Assembly (NCBI GenBank): GCA_022495005.1
Contig: JAGYXB010000559.1
Span: forward strand, 1,736,001-1,800,000
Length of the DNA: 64,000 nucleotides
Reading direction: 5' to 3'
From: Rhyacophila brunnea
Lineage: Eukaryota; Arthropoda; Insecta; Trichoptera; Rhyacophilidae
The position numbers were made by a program, and so were the translations under genes. Below are positions 23,158-34,489 of the stretch, in pieces. Position 1 is the first letter of the stretch, and each line of letters begins with the position of its first letter. A model generated the notes under the pieces. That model saw nothing but the letters and a program-made list of their open reading frames with translations, was not told the origin of the DNA and did no database searches.

Positions 23158-26100
23158 GTATGAAAAGTTATTCTATATTATTAATGACTACTTATTTAGG
23201 TACTTCGTTCAAATATTTAAATATTTTCGTTGTCCTTGAATATAAATGAGGAGCAAACATTCAAAACGTGATTTGTCACACAGATGTTGAGCTGAGATAA
23301 TCAAGAAAAACATATTGTACTCAAAATGGTTTTTTTATTATAAAACTGTTTAAGGAAAGAATTTTAAACCTGGTTTTTGGTATAATCCAAAATTCGCGGA
23401 AGTGGTTCATTTTTTGATTTGAAATTTGGACAAAACACGATTTGCATGAAACTTGTGGGCAAAACACTATTTGAATGAAAATCAAGGCATTATATTTTTT
23501 TATAGGATAAAGGGTTCTTTGAACACTGATTCTGGTTTCCTTTCATAGATTTAAATATGGACTATCAGAATTGACAATAAACGGCATTTTTCAAAATGTG
23601 TGATAAATCACTTTTCGAATGTTTGCTCCCCAAATATTCCTCTTGATAAATTCCAAAATACATGTCATAATTTATCATAAATCCCCTAATTCTCGGCGAT
23701 GACGAGTTTTACCACAGCTTTCTATTTATATGAAAAATATAGAAGGCTGTGGTTTCATTAATTGATTTTAAGTGTTCACGTAACTTGATCTTCAAGAATA
23801 ATCGCGTTTATTGATTTTTTTCCGATCATGTCCGATCCTAATAAGATCATTTATTAAATATGGGCCTCCACAAAGTGGGTTTGTATTAACAGATTTTGTT
23901 TTTACGAGAAATGGATGTCAGCCACTTGATCAACCTATAAGGTATGGACTCTGACTCAACTCAAATTGAAAAGCAATATGTGTACTTGCCAGACCCAGGA
24001 TTCGAACCTGGGGCCCACTACGGTATAGGCCGACGCTCAAGCCGCGCGACCATCGTGGGCGTATATCTTATTTAACAAACATTCTTTTTTTATTCAAGTG
24101 GGTGCAGGTGACTAAATTGATAAAGCACATTGACCCATCATAATCCTATGGATTTTTTTTCAAGATTTTTTTCTAATTTGTATGATTCTGAGGTTTCCAA
24201 TTTATCTAAATTCTGTACCTACTATTTACATGATTCTTGATTATTTATTTGTTACGATCCTCTAATTATTTCACAATTTGTAATAAAAGCTGGCGGAGTT
24301 TTATGTTTTGATCCAATGATTTTGTATAATTTAATACATTTGTAGGTACTACGGGCAAATACACGTCACTGCAAACCGACGCAGACTGCGATGCGTCAAA
24401 GCATGTCTCGCTTGATTCCAAACGTGTCCAATTGGAATAAAGCAAGGACCACCAATTGCAACACCGCGTGTCTTAGCCCTAATGATTCTCAAAATTTTTC
24501 ATATTTGTCACCGCCTCAAAAGTGTATTTGTGTGGATCAGAACCAGACTTGTCCAACCCACAAAAATGAGAAAACTGAGTTAGACATCTCATCGCTATTA
24601 AATATTAATTTTTTGTTTGGTTCAAATATGACTATCACTAAAAATTGTCGTCTTATGACACTGCCATCCACAGTCATTTCTTGTAATGACATAAATTGGG
24701 TACAGTTCGGTTATGAGGAATACAGCGGAAAACACATTTTGAAAATACCCGATATGCTGGATTATTTGTCAGTTTGGGTTAGTTTAGGTTTGGTTAGGTT
24801 TAACTAACAAATAATCCAGTATATCGGCTATTTTCAAAGTGTGTTTGCCGCTGTATTCCTCATAACCGAACTGTACCAATAATTCATAATAGGTGCCGTA
24901 TTCATCTATTCCACATATAAATGGCGGACAAGTCTGACATTATTTGTGAAATGCTACAACAAACAGATGAAGATTTTTCAACAGATAACAATGAATACAA
25001 GCCTTCAAGTGATTGAGTTAAATTATCAGGTATTTTGCGGAAGCAATATTGAGCTTTTTTTCAATGAATCTATAACTTTAACACCAATTATCTCAGAACT
25101 GAATAATAACTGTAGGTTGGTCAAATCTGGTTCTGGTCCACACATTTGGTGGCGCGCTTGGCTGTCAGCCGAAAGGTCGGTTGTTCGCAGCTGACGGTGG
25201 TTCACTGTAGCCTGTTTCTCGTTCACATCAGCCTGATTCACTCTGCCGGTGCATGTTTCACTTGAAAAATATATATTTCTTAGAGGAAGCCAGAAGTGGT
25301 AACGACACACGCCAGAGGCTCCTGGACGGTGCTGCCTCTCCTGTCGCAGCTAGCCGAGGATCACAGCACTTCCGCAAAATGGGTCTTCTTCTGCGATCAG
25401 CACATCACAGTTAGACTGCCTCATCTTAGGGAGATACTCATAGATTATGATCCGAAAGAGGTAACATAACTCTCTTGCATACTAGCCCATTTTTTCTTTA
25501 TGTTGTCAACGTCTTGGACTTATAGTTTTAGTTTAGTTAGTTAAGGCTATACCTCAGTTGAGGCATGGTCTAAAAAGATCGTGGCTAAGCGATACGCGGA
25601 TTGCGGGACGCGGGTGCAAATGACACATGCCGAACGAAATATAATTTGTCATATAAATCCAACATGCGTCTATTTAATGTTCTGTTTATTGTTATATCTT
25701 TACACGATTTAAGAATTAATACCCCCGTCGCCATCACGAAACAGAATGACGTATTGACACCTCGACGTTCGCTCTCAGACTGCCAGCGAGTCCAAAATTT
25801 TGTCGCGCATATAGTGAAAACTATTTGCTGTTTCACTGAAGTATCGCCTTAATGTAAATAAATACATTTTCTGCAATTTCAATAGGTACAATCAGTGTTT
25901 CTTAAACTGTGGTATGCGTACCCCGCAGGCGATTTTTTTTCATAAAATGTTTGACACAGGTACTGGTACCAGTGAATTGTTTTATCATTTCTGATTTCTA
26001 ATTCCACCATACGTAAGGTCTCGTTTCGAATAAAATTAATTATTTTAAAAAATACAAAAAATCGCAGAATAATGTTTTTTTTTGAAAACTTACCAGATCA

Positions 26101-29100
26101 AACAATGTTTCCAACTCTTGTCGGCTAAAATATGCCAAACGGGGTAAAAAGATATAAATAAGCTATTTGGCAGGGAAAATTCTCATCGCTTATAATATAT
26201 AGGATCTCGCAGCCTGTCATAAACGCATGTTATTTTGTCAATGTGTTAATGCAAGGACCCAATGGGTTGGGTGAATGGTTAACAACTATTCCTCGCATTA
26301 AAAATATATTAATACAACATCCACTCTGTGAAGGGCATATGCTCCGATTAGGATGAAACACGGTTTCCCTTTACTTTTTCTGAGACAATTTCGGGAAAAG
26401 TATAACAATTATTTTTTTCTATTCAAAAATAATTATTCTCAGGATCCCATGTTTGGAACATTATTATGGTAACATTGGCAAACGCTCGTACTTGTCCATT
26501 TCCAAGTTCGGTAGATGTACGTGGCGGCAAAGAACTAGAGACCGAGAAAAGTGGAGGGAGCTAAGGGAGACCTTGTATGAGCAGTAGATCGACCTCGGTT
26601 GATGATAATATATACATTTATTATATATTAAATTTGCTTTTTAGGAAATCTGGATCGGACATGGCTTGAAAGACGTGGAGCCTACGATAATCCACCACTT
26701 TTCTCTTGCGACTGAAGAGTATGACTTCACGTACCCGAACTTTGCTTCAGGATTCGCCATGAGTATGGCCCTGCTACGAACGTAAGCCTTATAATCAAAT
26801 TTTAATACTTTTCACCCTTTATTATTCGTACTTGAGGAATGCTGAATTGGCTTGGGGTTAAGCAAGAAAATTGGCATCAAGTATATTGAAGTATAGTGGA
26901 TGTATCAATTGCATGTCACTCGGATATCAAAATTGGAAGGGGAATACTGTAGCAATCATACCGTGTCAACATTACAGGTGTGACACACTTCGGTGTTCAT
27001 GTTTTGATATCAAAACAAATCGATTATGATATCTAAATCAATTATTCTTCGCAACAACTTGTTGATTATTAGACCCCATCCATGAGCTTTAAGAATTTAA
27101 GCCTTTCCAAAGTTTTTTTCTCATATTAAATCATACGAACTCTCATAGCCAGAAATTTAATGTTTGTATTCATGCCCGCTTTTTAAAATTTCAGACTCCA
27201 TCACCGTTTCAAGGAAAACGAGTCGACATCGCACACAGAATTCTCTATCGATCCTGCGTTTGAGCTGGCCACATTTGTCTATGACAACGGCCAAGGGTCT
27301 CAGCTTACGCATTCAGATGAATTTTGCATCGTCTCCAGCAAGACCTGTGCCACATATCCGAAGAGTCACGAGGCCTGTGTAAGTTTGTAATTGATAAATA
27401 CATTTTGACCAGTGTGTTGTAAGCCATTCGCTTAACTCCTATGCTATGGAGAGAGAATATTATGTATACCTACTGTGGCACCCCCGTATGGACCCCATTT
27501 GGGGATGGCTCTGTGTATCTGGAGAGGCCGGAATCGGTATCAAACCCAACAAATAGTAAAGCGCTGATTACGAAAATAAATAATAATAACAGAGCCGAGC
27601 CGGCAATGCCGTAAATTATAACCATTGAAGATTTGCATTTGCAAAGATTTGCAGCTTTTCGACGACGGCTTTCCTTGAAAAAAAAACACAAGGCCGCTGC
27701 AAGGGCAGAACACTACAAACAGCTAAATCGCCAACACGCCAATTTCGCTCTCCGTAAAATTTAATTATTAAAAATGTAACCGTTTAGAATATATTAACGT
27801 AAATATACCTTGCCGTTTCCAAAACAATTCCGGTGTGTTATTTGTTCATCTCCACATCCCGAATCCAGACGAAAAACCAGACAACAAAATAAAAGTGACA
27901 GTTTGTTTATTCACTTTCGAAAATGGAGGGAAATGATACTACATAAATGCCCTGGTTACCCAGCTAAAGTTTCATCCTAGAAGTCTCCATATGCTATTCC
28001 AATAATTTACTAACTAGTGACAGTAAGATATATAAAATAAACTGTGAATTTTTTTCAGGGTGATCCGGTGCCAAAGGAATCATTTTTCTTTGCCGTAAAG
28101 ACTTACCACGAGTTCCACAAAGTCAGGGTACCAGTTGTTAAAAAAACTTGGGGAAGATTCGCTTCAAATTTAATGTTCTTCAGTGATAAAAATGGTGAGA
28201 ATTTATTTTAATGTACAATAACAGATTGATCGCGCACACCTTTGAAAGACGTACAGGGAATATGCGATTTAAACTGTTTACCACCTATTCCCTGTGCACC
28301 CCTCCTCTGCTCAACTCATGTGCGTGCAGGTTCACCGCTTGGGTCAGCAGCAAATTGTCCCTGCACTCTCTTATTTCCTGCCATCAGGTTTTGCCGTTAT
28401 TGTGTGCGACGACTCTAGGATATATTAAGGGCCCACATGCCCAACGTAGGTCAAAATAGAGGTTTTATGGTATTTTCAAAGTATAACCCTGGACATTCCT
28501 TAAACGTTGTAGATAATCTATTTATATAATTTTGAAGCCTTATTATCCTTTATATTTATTTTAAACATTTGATGACTGCATAAAGTATTTTTATTACATA
28601 AAATAGTATTCTTTTAAACCCTTGATCTAATGTTTTAGAATATAGTCATATTTCAGTACTTCCATGTGCAGTGGTGTTAAGATTTTTTAGTTTTATTAAT
28701 TTTCAAACGCATTTATAAAACCATTAGTAAAAGTTATGTTGAAATTATAATAGTGAAATATTTACGATAAAAAATTATATTTTATAATCTCTGTGATCCC
28801 AAATTTCACAAGAATTAGGCATTTTATTATTCATAAAATGCGATTAACCCATTTGAAGATAATTCTAAAGATACTGATTATAAGCTATGTCTTTGACCAT
28901 TTAAATGTGATAAACATCCTACGAATAATGATTGTTTTATAATAATTATTGACCTAAGAATAGGGTAGTATTTTTTTGAAATACGCCATTTCTATTGGCA
29001 TGTCCCAGTGGTTAAGCTACAACATACGACCGTAGCCATAAATTGACAAACGATAAATGAACTAGGGAGTAAGATCATGTTAACGCGCATGTACCGTGAA

Positions 29101-32100
29101 CATGTACCGTTTTTAAAAATAACGATTTTTTTTCGGTTAGGTTTATAACCAATAATTACGATCGAAATTCATAGTTTCGTGCCGCAGCCTGAATAAAGTG
29201 GTGCTCGTCATACCATAATATAATCTATAAAAATATATACATACAAAGGTATTTAAAGGTAGAGATTTATCTCATAAACAAGTTTTCGTGAATGAATTCT
29301 TGTGTAAAAACGGATACATCTATTTTTATTGAGATACATCCATATAATAATATTTTATTGAATTACTAAAATATCTTTCAGATACCTCAATACCAACAAT
29401 GGATTTGGGGATTGAAAATACAGAAAGGGGACACTGCGCCAAGACCATGGGAATCCTGAGTTACCTGTCAAACTATTTGAAATCTCAACCTCACATAAAG
29501 TGGGTTGTTATTGCGGATGATGACACAATATTGAGGTATTTTCATTTTACGTATTACAATATTAACTTTTAATAATTGAATTAGCATTAAATATACCTAA
29601 TAGCAGTCTATAATGCGTGGTTCATTTTCGTAGGACACTCACACATTCAAAACCCTGCGTCAAAATTTACTGTATTGGTATATAGCCCATCGGAATTATA
29701 TTTATTATCTGTTCTGTGTAGGTTCAATAAAAATCACTTTATTGACCAAAATAGAGTTTACTAGATTCATAAGATGGACCATATCGACAATATTATTTAT
29801 AATATTTTTTGAGATAATGCGAATGCTTCAACAATAATATCATGTTAACTGTCAATTCTTGTTGGAAAGACATCAATCTATTACATTACATTTGATTACA
29901 ACATGCCATCTAATAATGATCAGAGCCAGTTTGTTGTGATGTTGTCAACTTTGCGTTATTCTTGCCAGATCATTTTTGAATACGCATCTAGCCTTCAAAA
30001 TACCTACACATCTGGCGTATGGTGTTAGATCTACCATATTTTGATATCACAAACAGATTCAAATTTCCCAGAGAAAAGATAGAGCTGGGCTTTTGTACAT
30101 AAAATCTTACCAATAAACTTTATGTAACAGACAATATTTAAGTGATTACCAACTTAGTTTTATGACCTTCTTGTTTTTGGTTTTGAAATGATAATTTCTC
30201 ATCTATTTTTTATGTATAAGAATTTTCAAGAATAAAATGTGTTGTGACTGATAAAATTGATGTGAATATTTTATTATTTGATTGTTTTCAGTGTTTCTCG
30301 TCTCTGTGAAGTGCTCTCGTGTTACGGAAACAAAAACGTAGCTCTCGGGGAACGTTACGGCTACGATATCCTCAATGGGAAGGGCTACGACTATTTGACA
30401 GGCGGGGGCAGCTTAGTCTTGAGTGTTGACTTGCTTCCGCGGCTTATAGAATGCGCCTGTCCGAGTCCCTCGTCTCCCGATGATATGTGGCTTGGAGTTT
30501 GTCTGGCATCAATCAAAGTTCCCGTCATACATTCTCCACTGTTTCATCAGGTATAAATAATATATATTTTCCTGACTTCAGAATGTCAAGGGACCAGGTC
30601 ACAGTCAAAAATAAAGAATTTGGGGTACCTTTGAATAATAATTATTTATGCCATTTATAGTAATACCATTATTTAAGAGTGTTACATATTATAATCTTTC
30701 GTTATTCCACAATAAGTCATCATTCTACAGTTTAAAATAAAGTCATGTGAAATTATTGTTTTGCCAATGTGTGGTTATACATTTTATTTAGTTGTTATGC
30801 AACATTACATTCTAAAATGTTATTGGTAAACTTTTCATTGAATTTTTTGCAGACGATTGTTGTCATTGCCCTATATATCGTCGGTCCCTATTAAAAAAGT
30901 CGGATCTGAAATTTTGTCATTTTCGTATTATTACGTAAAAGTTATTTAAACACTTTAAACATTTATACCACAATCACAGTTTTTTTTGTTTGTTTGAAAA
31001 ATTTCGAGATATTCAAGTTAAAAATGACGGATCTACCGAGAGTGTCCGAATAACAATGTCGGTTCTTACCAACCGACATTGTTGGCTGGGCGTGGGTGAG
31101 CAAGATGCGTCGGATCTGACAGTTGCTGCTATGTTCACCGGACAGACAGATGTTTTTATAAACGTTTAGAAAAGTTTCTATAACCCGTATTTTTATTCAT
31201 TATGGCAAGCAATAGGTCACAAAGGATATTTGATGAAACATCTTTGATTGCTCGTACTGAAAAATTGCATTTTGCAGATCCGACTTTTTAATAGGGACCG
31301 ACGATATATCGTCGGTGTTTTGTAAAAAAGACGAATTACAGACCTAAAAACTTATCTAAAGAATGGATGGGGGAGCCACTGTCGAAAACTACCCAATCAA
31401 GACTCGCAACTGGACATAATCTGACATTCGAATGTCGTTTTTAATATGGTGTCCATTTGGTAGTTTGTAGTTCCATTTTTGACTGTTCTTTAGAAAGGTT
31501 TGTAGGACTGTAACCAAAATGCTATTTTATACGAGGATTTTTACCTTTTGACATTCATTAATTACCTGTGGATGATTATAAATGTCTAACAAGTTTATAA
31601 TGAAGCCTAGAAAGAATTTTACTGTCTTTATAATAGACTTTATAATATTTTAAAAGGCCCAATATGTCACATTCGCTTTTTCAGTAATCAGTAACACTAA
31701 TTAGATATTCGCCCTTACGATTATCGTTTTTAAGTACTTTCCTGTGGAGATACAAATTCGCCGTTTTTACACAACAAAGCTAGTGAGGTACATATTGTTT
31801 TTTCATTAAAATCTCGATTTCGCCAAAATGGTTGATTCGCCCTTTTTTACAAAACACCGACGATATATTCCTGCTACTAATCATGTGCAGTCTCTTCAAA
31901 CTGGTCCCCCCCATTCTCTAAGCTAGTCCAGACCAAGATACATCTGTCCATGAATAAATGAACATGATATAAAAATTGATTACAAATATTTTAAATATCT
32001 AGGTACACATTTTAATGTCCATGTTTCATCTATGCCGTCACTGATAGAAAACTTGCTTAAAAATACAGGCAAATAGGTAAGTGTGGCCATGTTTTTGGGA

Positions 32101-33159
32101 AAAGTTTTTAGTAGTAGCAACATGTCATCAAGTGAAATATTGTTTTGCTTAAGACGATACATCCGTGAAACGGCAAATAATTTTCAACTATAGGCGCGAC
32201 GAAATTTTGGACTCGCTGGCATTCGGAAAGCGAACGCGAGGTGTGAACACGTCAATTTGTTTCGCGATGGCGACGGGGGTATTAATTCTTAAATCGTATA
32301 AAGATGACTAAAAACGTTACCCATTTATTTGAAAAAGAAAACATGTCAATGAATATATTATTAATTGTTACTAATAGAACAATAAATGGACGCATGTTGG
32401 ATTTATATGACAAATTATATTTCGTTCGGCATGCGTCATTTGCACCCGCGACCCGCAATCCGCACATCGCCTAGCCACGATCTTTTTAGACCATGCCTCA
32501 ACTGAGGTATAGCCTTAAGCTTAAAGCATACAATTTTTACAACCTAGACTGTCCTAACTACATTTAATTTGATAACAATGTTTGCAGGTAAGTTCTTGCG
32601 TTAGTTTCAAACATAAGATGGTGCATGGATAGGTTGGGATAATATAGTCAGTATAATTTATTCATGGACAAATAGTGTATCCTCGTCTAGATTTTCTAAG
32701 ACTCTGTTTTTATCCTTTTTAGCAACTGTATAAATTAATAACAACTGTGTAAAATAAATTATTCCTTACTATTTTTGCTATGAATTATTAGTATGTATTG
32801 TATGTACTCAGAGCCAAAGTGTTTTAAATCCGATTGTATGTTGAGTAGGTATAGATTTTTTCCCTAAATTATTATCACAGAATGGGTCTATTCGAACAGA
32901 AACCAGAATTCCTAAATCAATTAAGCTGCGAGTCTAATATTAACGGCATGAAAATTCCTAAACTGTGACTGGCTCATTTATTTTCCAGGCACGCCCAATC
33001 GATTATTCTTCTGAATATCTCGCTCCTCATAGACCAATTTCATTTCACAAGCATTGGATGATAGACCCTGTGCAAGTATACAAAGATTGGTTTGAAAGAG
33101 ATGACCTCAAGTTTCTGAGAAATATGGTGCAGGACACTATTAGGCATAAGGAATTATAA
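23048..33159 (+). CDS. B3GLCT: Beta-1,3-glucosyltransferase (B3GLCT type), spliced, first exon missing
   Basis: Eight exons were read by eye: 23048-23157, 25284-25460, 26645-26781, 27195-27378, 28059-28194, 29382-29535, 30292-30550 and 32989-33159. All introns are GT-AG and all phases agree, giving 442 visible residues and a TAA stop. The order of blocks follows animal B3GLCT: an N-terminal LFVILSQ block, WTVLPLL and WVFFCDQ, then TIIHHFSL, a Cys-containing linker, and the GT31 catalytic half with FFAVKTYHEFH, DLGIENTERGHC, the metal-binding DDD at residues 294-296, LGERYGY, a glycine-rich LTGGGS and SFHKHW. The C-terminus HKEL resembles the ER-retrieval signal at the end of vertebrate B3GLCT. 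The enzyme adds glucose to O-fucose on thrombospondin type 1 repeats in the ER lumen. The first visible exon begins in phase 1, so an upstream exon with the signal peptide must exist; I could not identify it in this window. Introns are filled with transposons. Confidence 0.95.
23822..24061 (-). mobile_element. tRNA-derived SINE, copy 1
   Basis: Read on the minus strand: a tRNA-like head with TGGTCGCGCGGCTTGAGCG (A-box) and CCCAGGTTCGAATCCTGGG (complete T-arm and B-box), a body, then a conserved tail with GGCCCATA and GATCGGACATG. It lies in the first visible B3GLCT intron. Better-bounded copies are at 34150-34384 and 39239-39496. Confidence 0.8.
24391..24807 (+). other. Intronic open frame of 138 codons, unknown
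   Basis: A Cys-, Asn- and Ser-rich frame (ending of the unique part: SCNDINWVQFGYEEY) whose last 25 codons run into a MITE family A fragment at about 24720-24870. It has no signal peptide or recognisable domain. It lies in the B3GLCT intron, so it is probably a chance or transposon-derived frame. It may also be an exonised remnant. Confidence 0.25.
24921..25016 (+). other. Short acidic open frame, possible transposase N-terminus
   Basis: ATG to TGA, 31 residues: MADKSDIICEMLQQTDEDFS and then TDNNEYKPSSD. The composition is strikingly protein-like for an intron and resembles the acidic start of many transposon proteins. No downstream exon was found. Confidence 0.3.
25284..25460 (+). CDS. B3GLCT: B3GLCT exon 2 of the visible set
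   Basis: Acceptor TTTCTTAG, donor GAG|GTAACA, 59 codons, phase 0 at both ends. It encodes GSWTVLPLLSQL and AKWVFFCDQH, which align with the WTILPLL and WIFFCEE blocks known in vertebrate B3GLCT. Confidence 0.92.
25545..25848. mobile_element. TTAA-flanked MITE (piggyBac-like), copy 1
   Basis: TTAA lies on both sides (25541-25544 and 25849-25852). The ends are inverted GGCTATACCTCAGT and GGCGATACTTCAGT. It sits in a B3GLCT intron. A 58-base interior segment is missing compared with the copies at 32153-32514 and 62973-63347. Confidence 0.8.
26645..26781 (+). CDS. B3GLCT: B3GLCT exon 3 of the visible set
   Basis: Acceptor TTTTTTAG, donor CGAAC|GTAAGC, phase 0 in and phase 2 out. It encodes the EPTIIHHFSL and YPNFASGFAMS blocks of the N-terminal glycosyltransferase-like half. 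Confidence 0.92.
27195..27378 (+). CDS. B3GLCT: B3GLCT exon 4 of the visible set
   Basis: Acceptor AATTTCAG, donor TGT|GTAAGT. It completes the split codon of the previous exon and adds 61 codons, with FSIDPAFELATFVYDNG followed by a region containing three cysteines, matching the Cys-bearing linker before the catalytic domain in the family. Confidence 0.92.
27598..27766 (+). other. Intronic coding-like fragment, unknown
   Basis: After an in-frame TAA, an open stretch encodes DLHLQRFAAFRRRLSLKKKH and then KAAARAEHYKQLNRQHANFA before a stop. It is very basic and predicted helical, unlike neighbouring AT-rich DNA. The opposite strand is open too and encodes a hydrophobic segment. It lies within the B3GLCT intron 27379-28058. 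A mobile-element remnant is the simplest reading. Confidence 0.3.
28059..28194 (+). CDS. B3GLCT: B3GLCT exon 5 of the visible set
   Basis: Acceptor TTTTTTTCAG, donor AATG|GTGAGA, phase 0 in and phase 1 out. It encodes the start of the GT31 catalytic domain, FFAVKTYHEFHKVRVPVVKK with a following TW, which corresponds to the conserved VKT..FH..R.P..K.TW block. Confidence 0.93.
29382..29535 (+). CDS. B3GLCT: B3GLCT exon 6 of the visible set, with the DDD motif
   Basis: Acceptor TCTTTCAG, donor TTGAG|GTATTT, phase 1 in and phase 2 out. It holds DLGIENTERGHC and WVVIADDDTI. DDD is the metal and nucleotide-sugar binding motif of GT31 enzymes. Confidence 0.94.
30292..30550 (+). CDS. B3GLCT: B3GLCT exon 7 of the visible set
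   Basis: Acceptor TTGTTTTCAG, donor CATCAG|GTATAA, phase 2 in and phase 0 out. It encodes ALGERYGYD, YDYLTGGGSLVLS, SPDDMWLGVCLAS and HSPLFHQ, the most conserved part of the catalytic domain. The frame also stays open upstream, but the intron boundary is clear from the family alignment. Confidence 0.94.
30873..31310. repeat. Foldback element with ATATCGTCGG ends
   Basis: The left end TATATCGTCGGTCCCTATT continues into AAAAAAGTCGGATCTG and is repeated in reverse at 31270-31312. An inner hairpin CAATGTCGGTTC/GAACCGACATTG-like sits at 31052-31084. It is noncoding, in the last B3GLCT intron. Confidence 0.7.
31306..31872. repeat. Second foldback element sharing the ATATCGTCGG end
   Basis: TATATCGTCGGTGTTTTGTA at the left is matched by TACAAAACACCGACGATATA at the right. 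The element abuts the previous one and shares a palindromic CGACGATATATCGTCG junction. A mariner-like MITE is inserted near its left end. Confidence 0.7.
31339..31510. mobile_element. Mariner-like MITE, family G, copy 2 (nested)
   Basis: TA flanks on both sides. Left end CAGACCTAAAAACTTATCTA, right end the inverse of CAGTCCTACAAACC. It is inserted inside the foldback element 31306-31872, so it is younger than that element. Confidence 0.78.
32153..32514. mobile_element. TTAA-flanked MITE (piggyBac-like), copy 2
   Basis: TTAA at 32149-32152 and 32515-32518. The orientation is opposite to copy 1. It keeps the interior AATGAATATATTA segment that copy 1 has lost. It lies in the last B3GLCT intron. 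Confidence 0.8.
32989..33159 (+). CDS. B3GLCT: B3GLCT last exon, C-terminal HKEL
   Basis: Acceptor ATTTTCCAG, 56 codons and a TAA stop. It encodes ARPIDY, PISFHKHWMIDPVQVY and a C-terminal HKEL. That tetrapeptide is of the KDEL class, so the enzyme is probably a soluble ER-lumen protein. Confidence 0.93.
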   Translation, partial: ARPIDYSSEYLAPHRPISFHKHWMIDPVQVYKDWFERDDLKFLRNMVQDTIRHKEL

Positions 33160-33250
33160 GATGGTGATTGGTATTTCATATAACTCCTGGAGACGACGAA
33201 AATGTGTGACAGGTGAGTCACCGATGAATTTTGACTATTACTAGAATTAA

Positions 33251-33256
33251 AATAAA
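33251..33256 (+). promoter_or_regulatory. Probable polyadenylation signal of B3GLCT
   Basis: AATAAA lies about 90 bases after the B3GLCT stop codon, the first such hexamer downstream on this strand. This is a position and motif argument only. Confidence 0.6.
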
Positions 33257-33469
33257 GCAATATACAGTGGAGCCCTGATTTTACGTGCCCGGAATTCATA
33301 TTTTCTCGCTATTTGCGTGTAGTTTTTACAGTCCCATTTTATATTAGTATATCTTAGTACATGGCATGTACAAAATTCAATTGAAATTACATGTTACACA
33401 ACGCGATTGTATAAGTTTTAGATTGTTTTTTTTTTTGATAAAAACATTATCAGATTAGAAGCCTGCCCA

Positions 33470-33735
33470 GATGTAGCGATTTGACTAGCACCTAACAACT
33501 TGTGCGCTTGCTAGGTATAGATGACCTTATTGAGCCGTCCACATGCACTCACGGCGTATCACCTCTCGCACGCAAAATACAAGCGCTCGCCAGACTCGAG
33601 AATTCGAGTCTAGGTACTGTGATGGCAATTGTTGCGCCCAGTAACTGCGCAATTACATCAGCGTTCGTGAGTAGGTTTTCTCGGTCAATCGAGCATATCC
33701 ATTTTTTTTTTGTGAAAATAGATCACTGCTGATGC
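33470..33735. other. GC-richer patch downstream of B3GLCT, unknown
   Basis: A 76-codon open frame occurs at 33502-33732 and base composition is clearly less AT-rich than its surroundings. No domain is recognised. It could be a repeat or a divergent exon. Confidence 0.25.
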
Positions 33736-33835
33736 CCGCCCGCAGCCATGATAATATTTTAATGGTAAGGGTGTGTAAGTCAAAATGTGACTTTTGTGAC
33801 GTCTAATATTTCAAACTGGACGATCCTACACGTGA

Positions 33836-34489
33836 CCGGAAACTTGTACGTATGCAGTTCGCCGTATCACACTTCACCGTGAAATGTTGTATCAGAAATA
33901 TATGGCCATATATTAAAGACCGTTCAACCTCTTTATAGTACCTACTGACAAAAAATTCATGTTTATATAAAACACGGTTCTTGTCGTTTTACACTTTACA
34001 GGAAACCAGAAGCAAACATATTTTGAAAATAGCCGATATACTGGATTATTTGTTAGCTTAGGTTAGGTTTTCATTCTTGATTCATGAATTTTGCCAAAAT
34101 CAGTTATGAAAATTGAATTAACGTTCATAATATTGAATCTAATAAAATTTTATGACCATGTCCGATCCTGATAGGATCATATGGGCCTCCACAGAGTGGA
34201 GGTTTGTATTGACAGATTTTGTTTTTTACGAGAAATGGATGTCAGCCACTTGCTCAACCTATTAGGTCCATACCCTGACACACACAAATTGAAAAACAAT
34301 ATGTGTACTTGCCAGACCCAGGATTCGTACCTGGGACCCACGGCTTTATAGTCCAACGCTTATGCCGCGCGGCCACCGTGGGCGTAAAATTGGAGACCGT
34401 ATAATATATTATGGTCATCTCTTTCTGATAAGAAAGTTCACGGCAAACTGTGTCACTGTGAAATTTTTTACGTACAATTAACATGTAAC
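33836..34489 (+). mobile_element. MITE family A, copy 3, split by a SINE
   Basis: Left half 33836-34149 and right half 34385-34489, separated by the SINE at 34150-34384. Joining the halves restores the AATAAAATTGGAGACC seen in other copies. Confidence 0.8.
34150..34384 (-). mobile_element. tRNA-derived SINE, copy 2, with target duplication
   Basis: The direct repeat TAAAATT is at 34143-34149 and 34385-34391. The tRNA-like head is at the right end (minus strand) and the GATCATATGGGCCTCC tail at the left. It is inserted in MITE family A, so the SINE was active after that MITE had spread. Confidence 0.88.

Noticed and set aside
22726..23163. A 145-codon open frame starting with ATG that contains the first visible B3GLCT exon
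   Set aside because: Only the part after the acceptor at 23047 is coding. The upstream part is family D repeat and AT-rich intron, and the frame runs through a good donor site.
24391..24807. An additional coding exon of B3GLCT
   Set aside because: The exons on either side join in phase 0 and align with the family without a gap, leaving no room for it in the protein.
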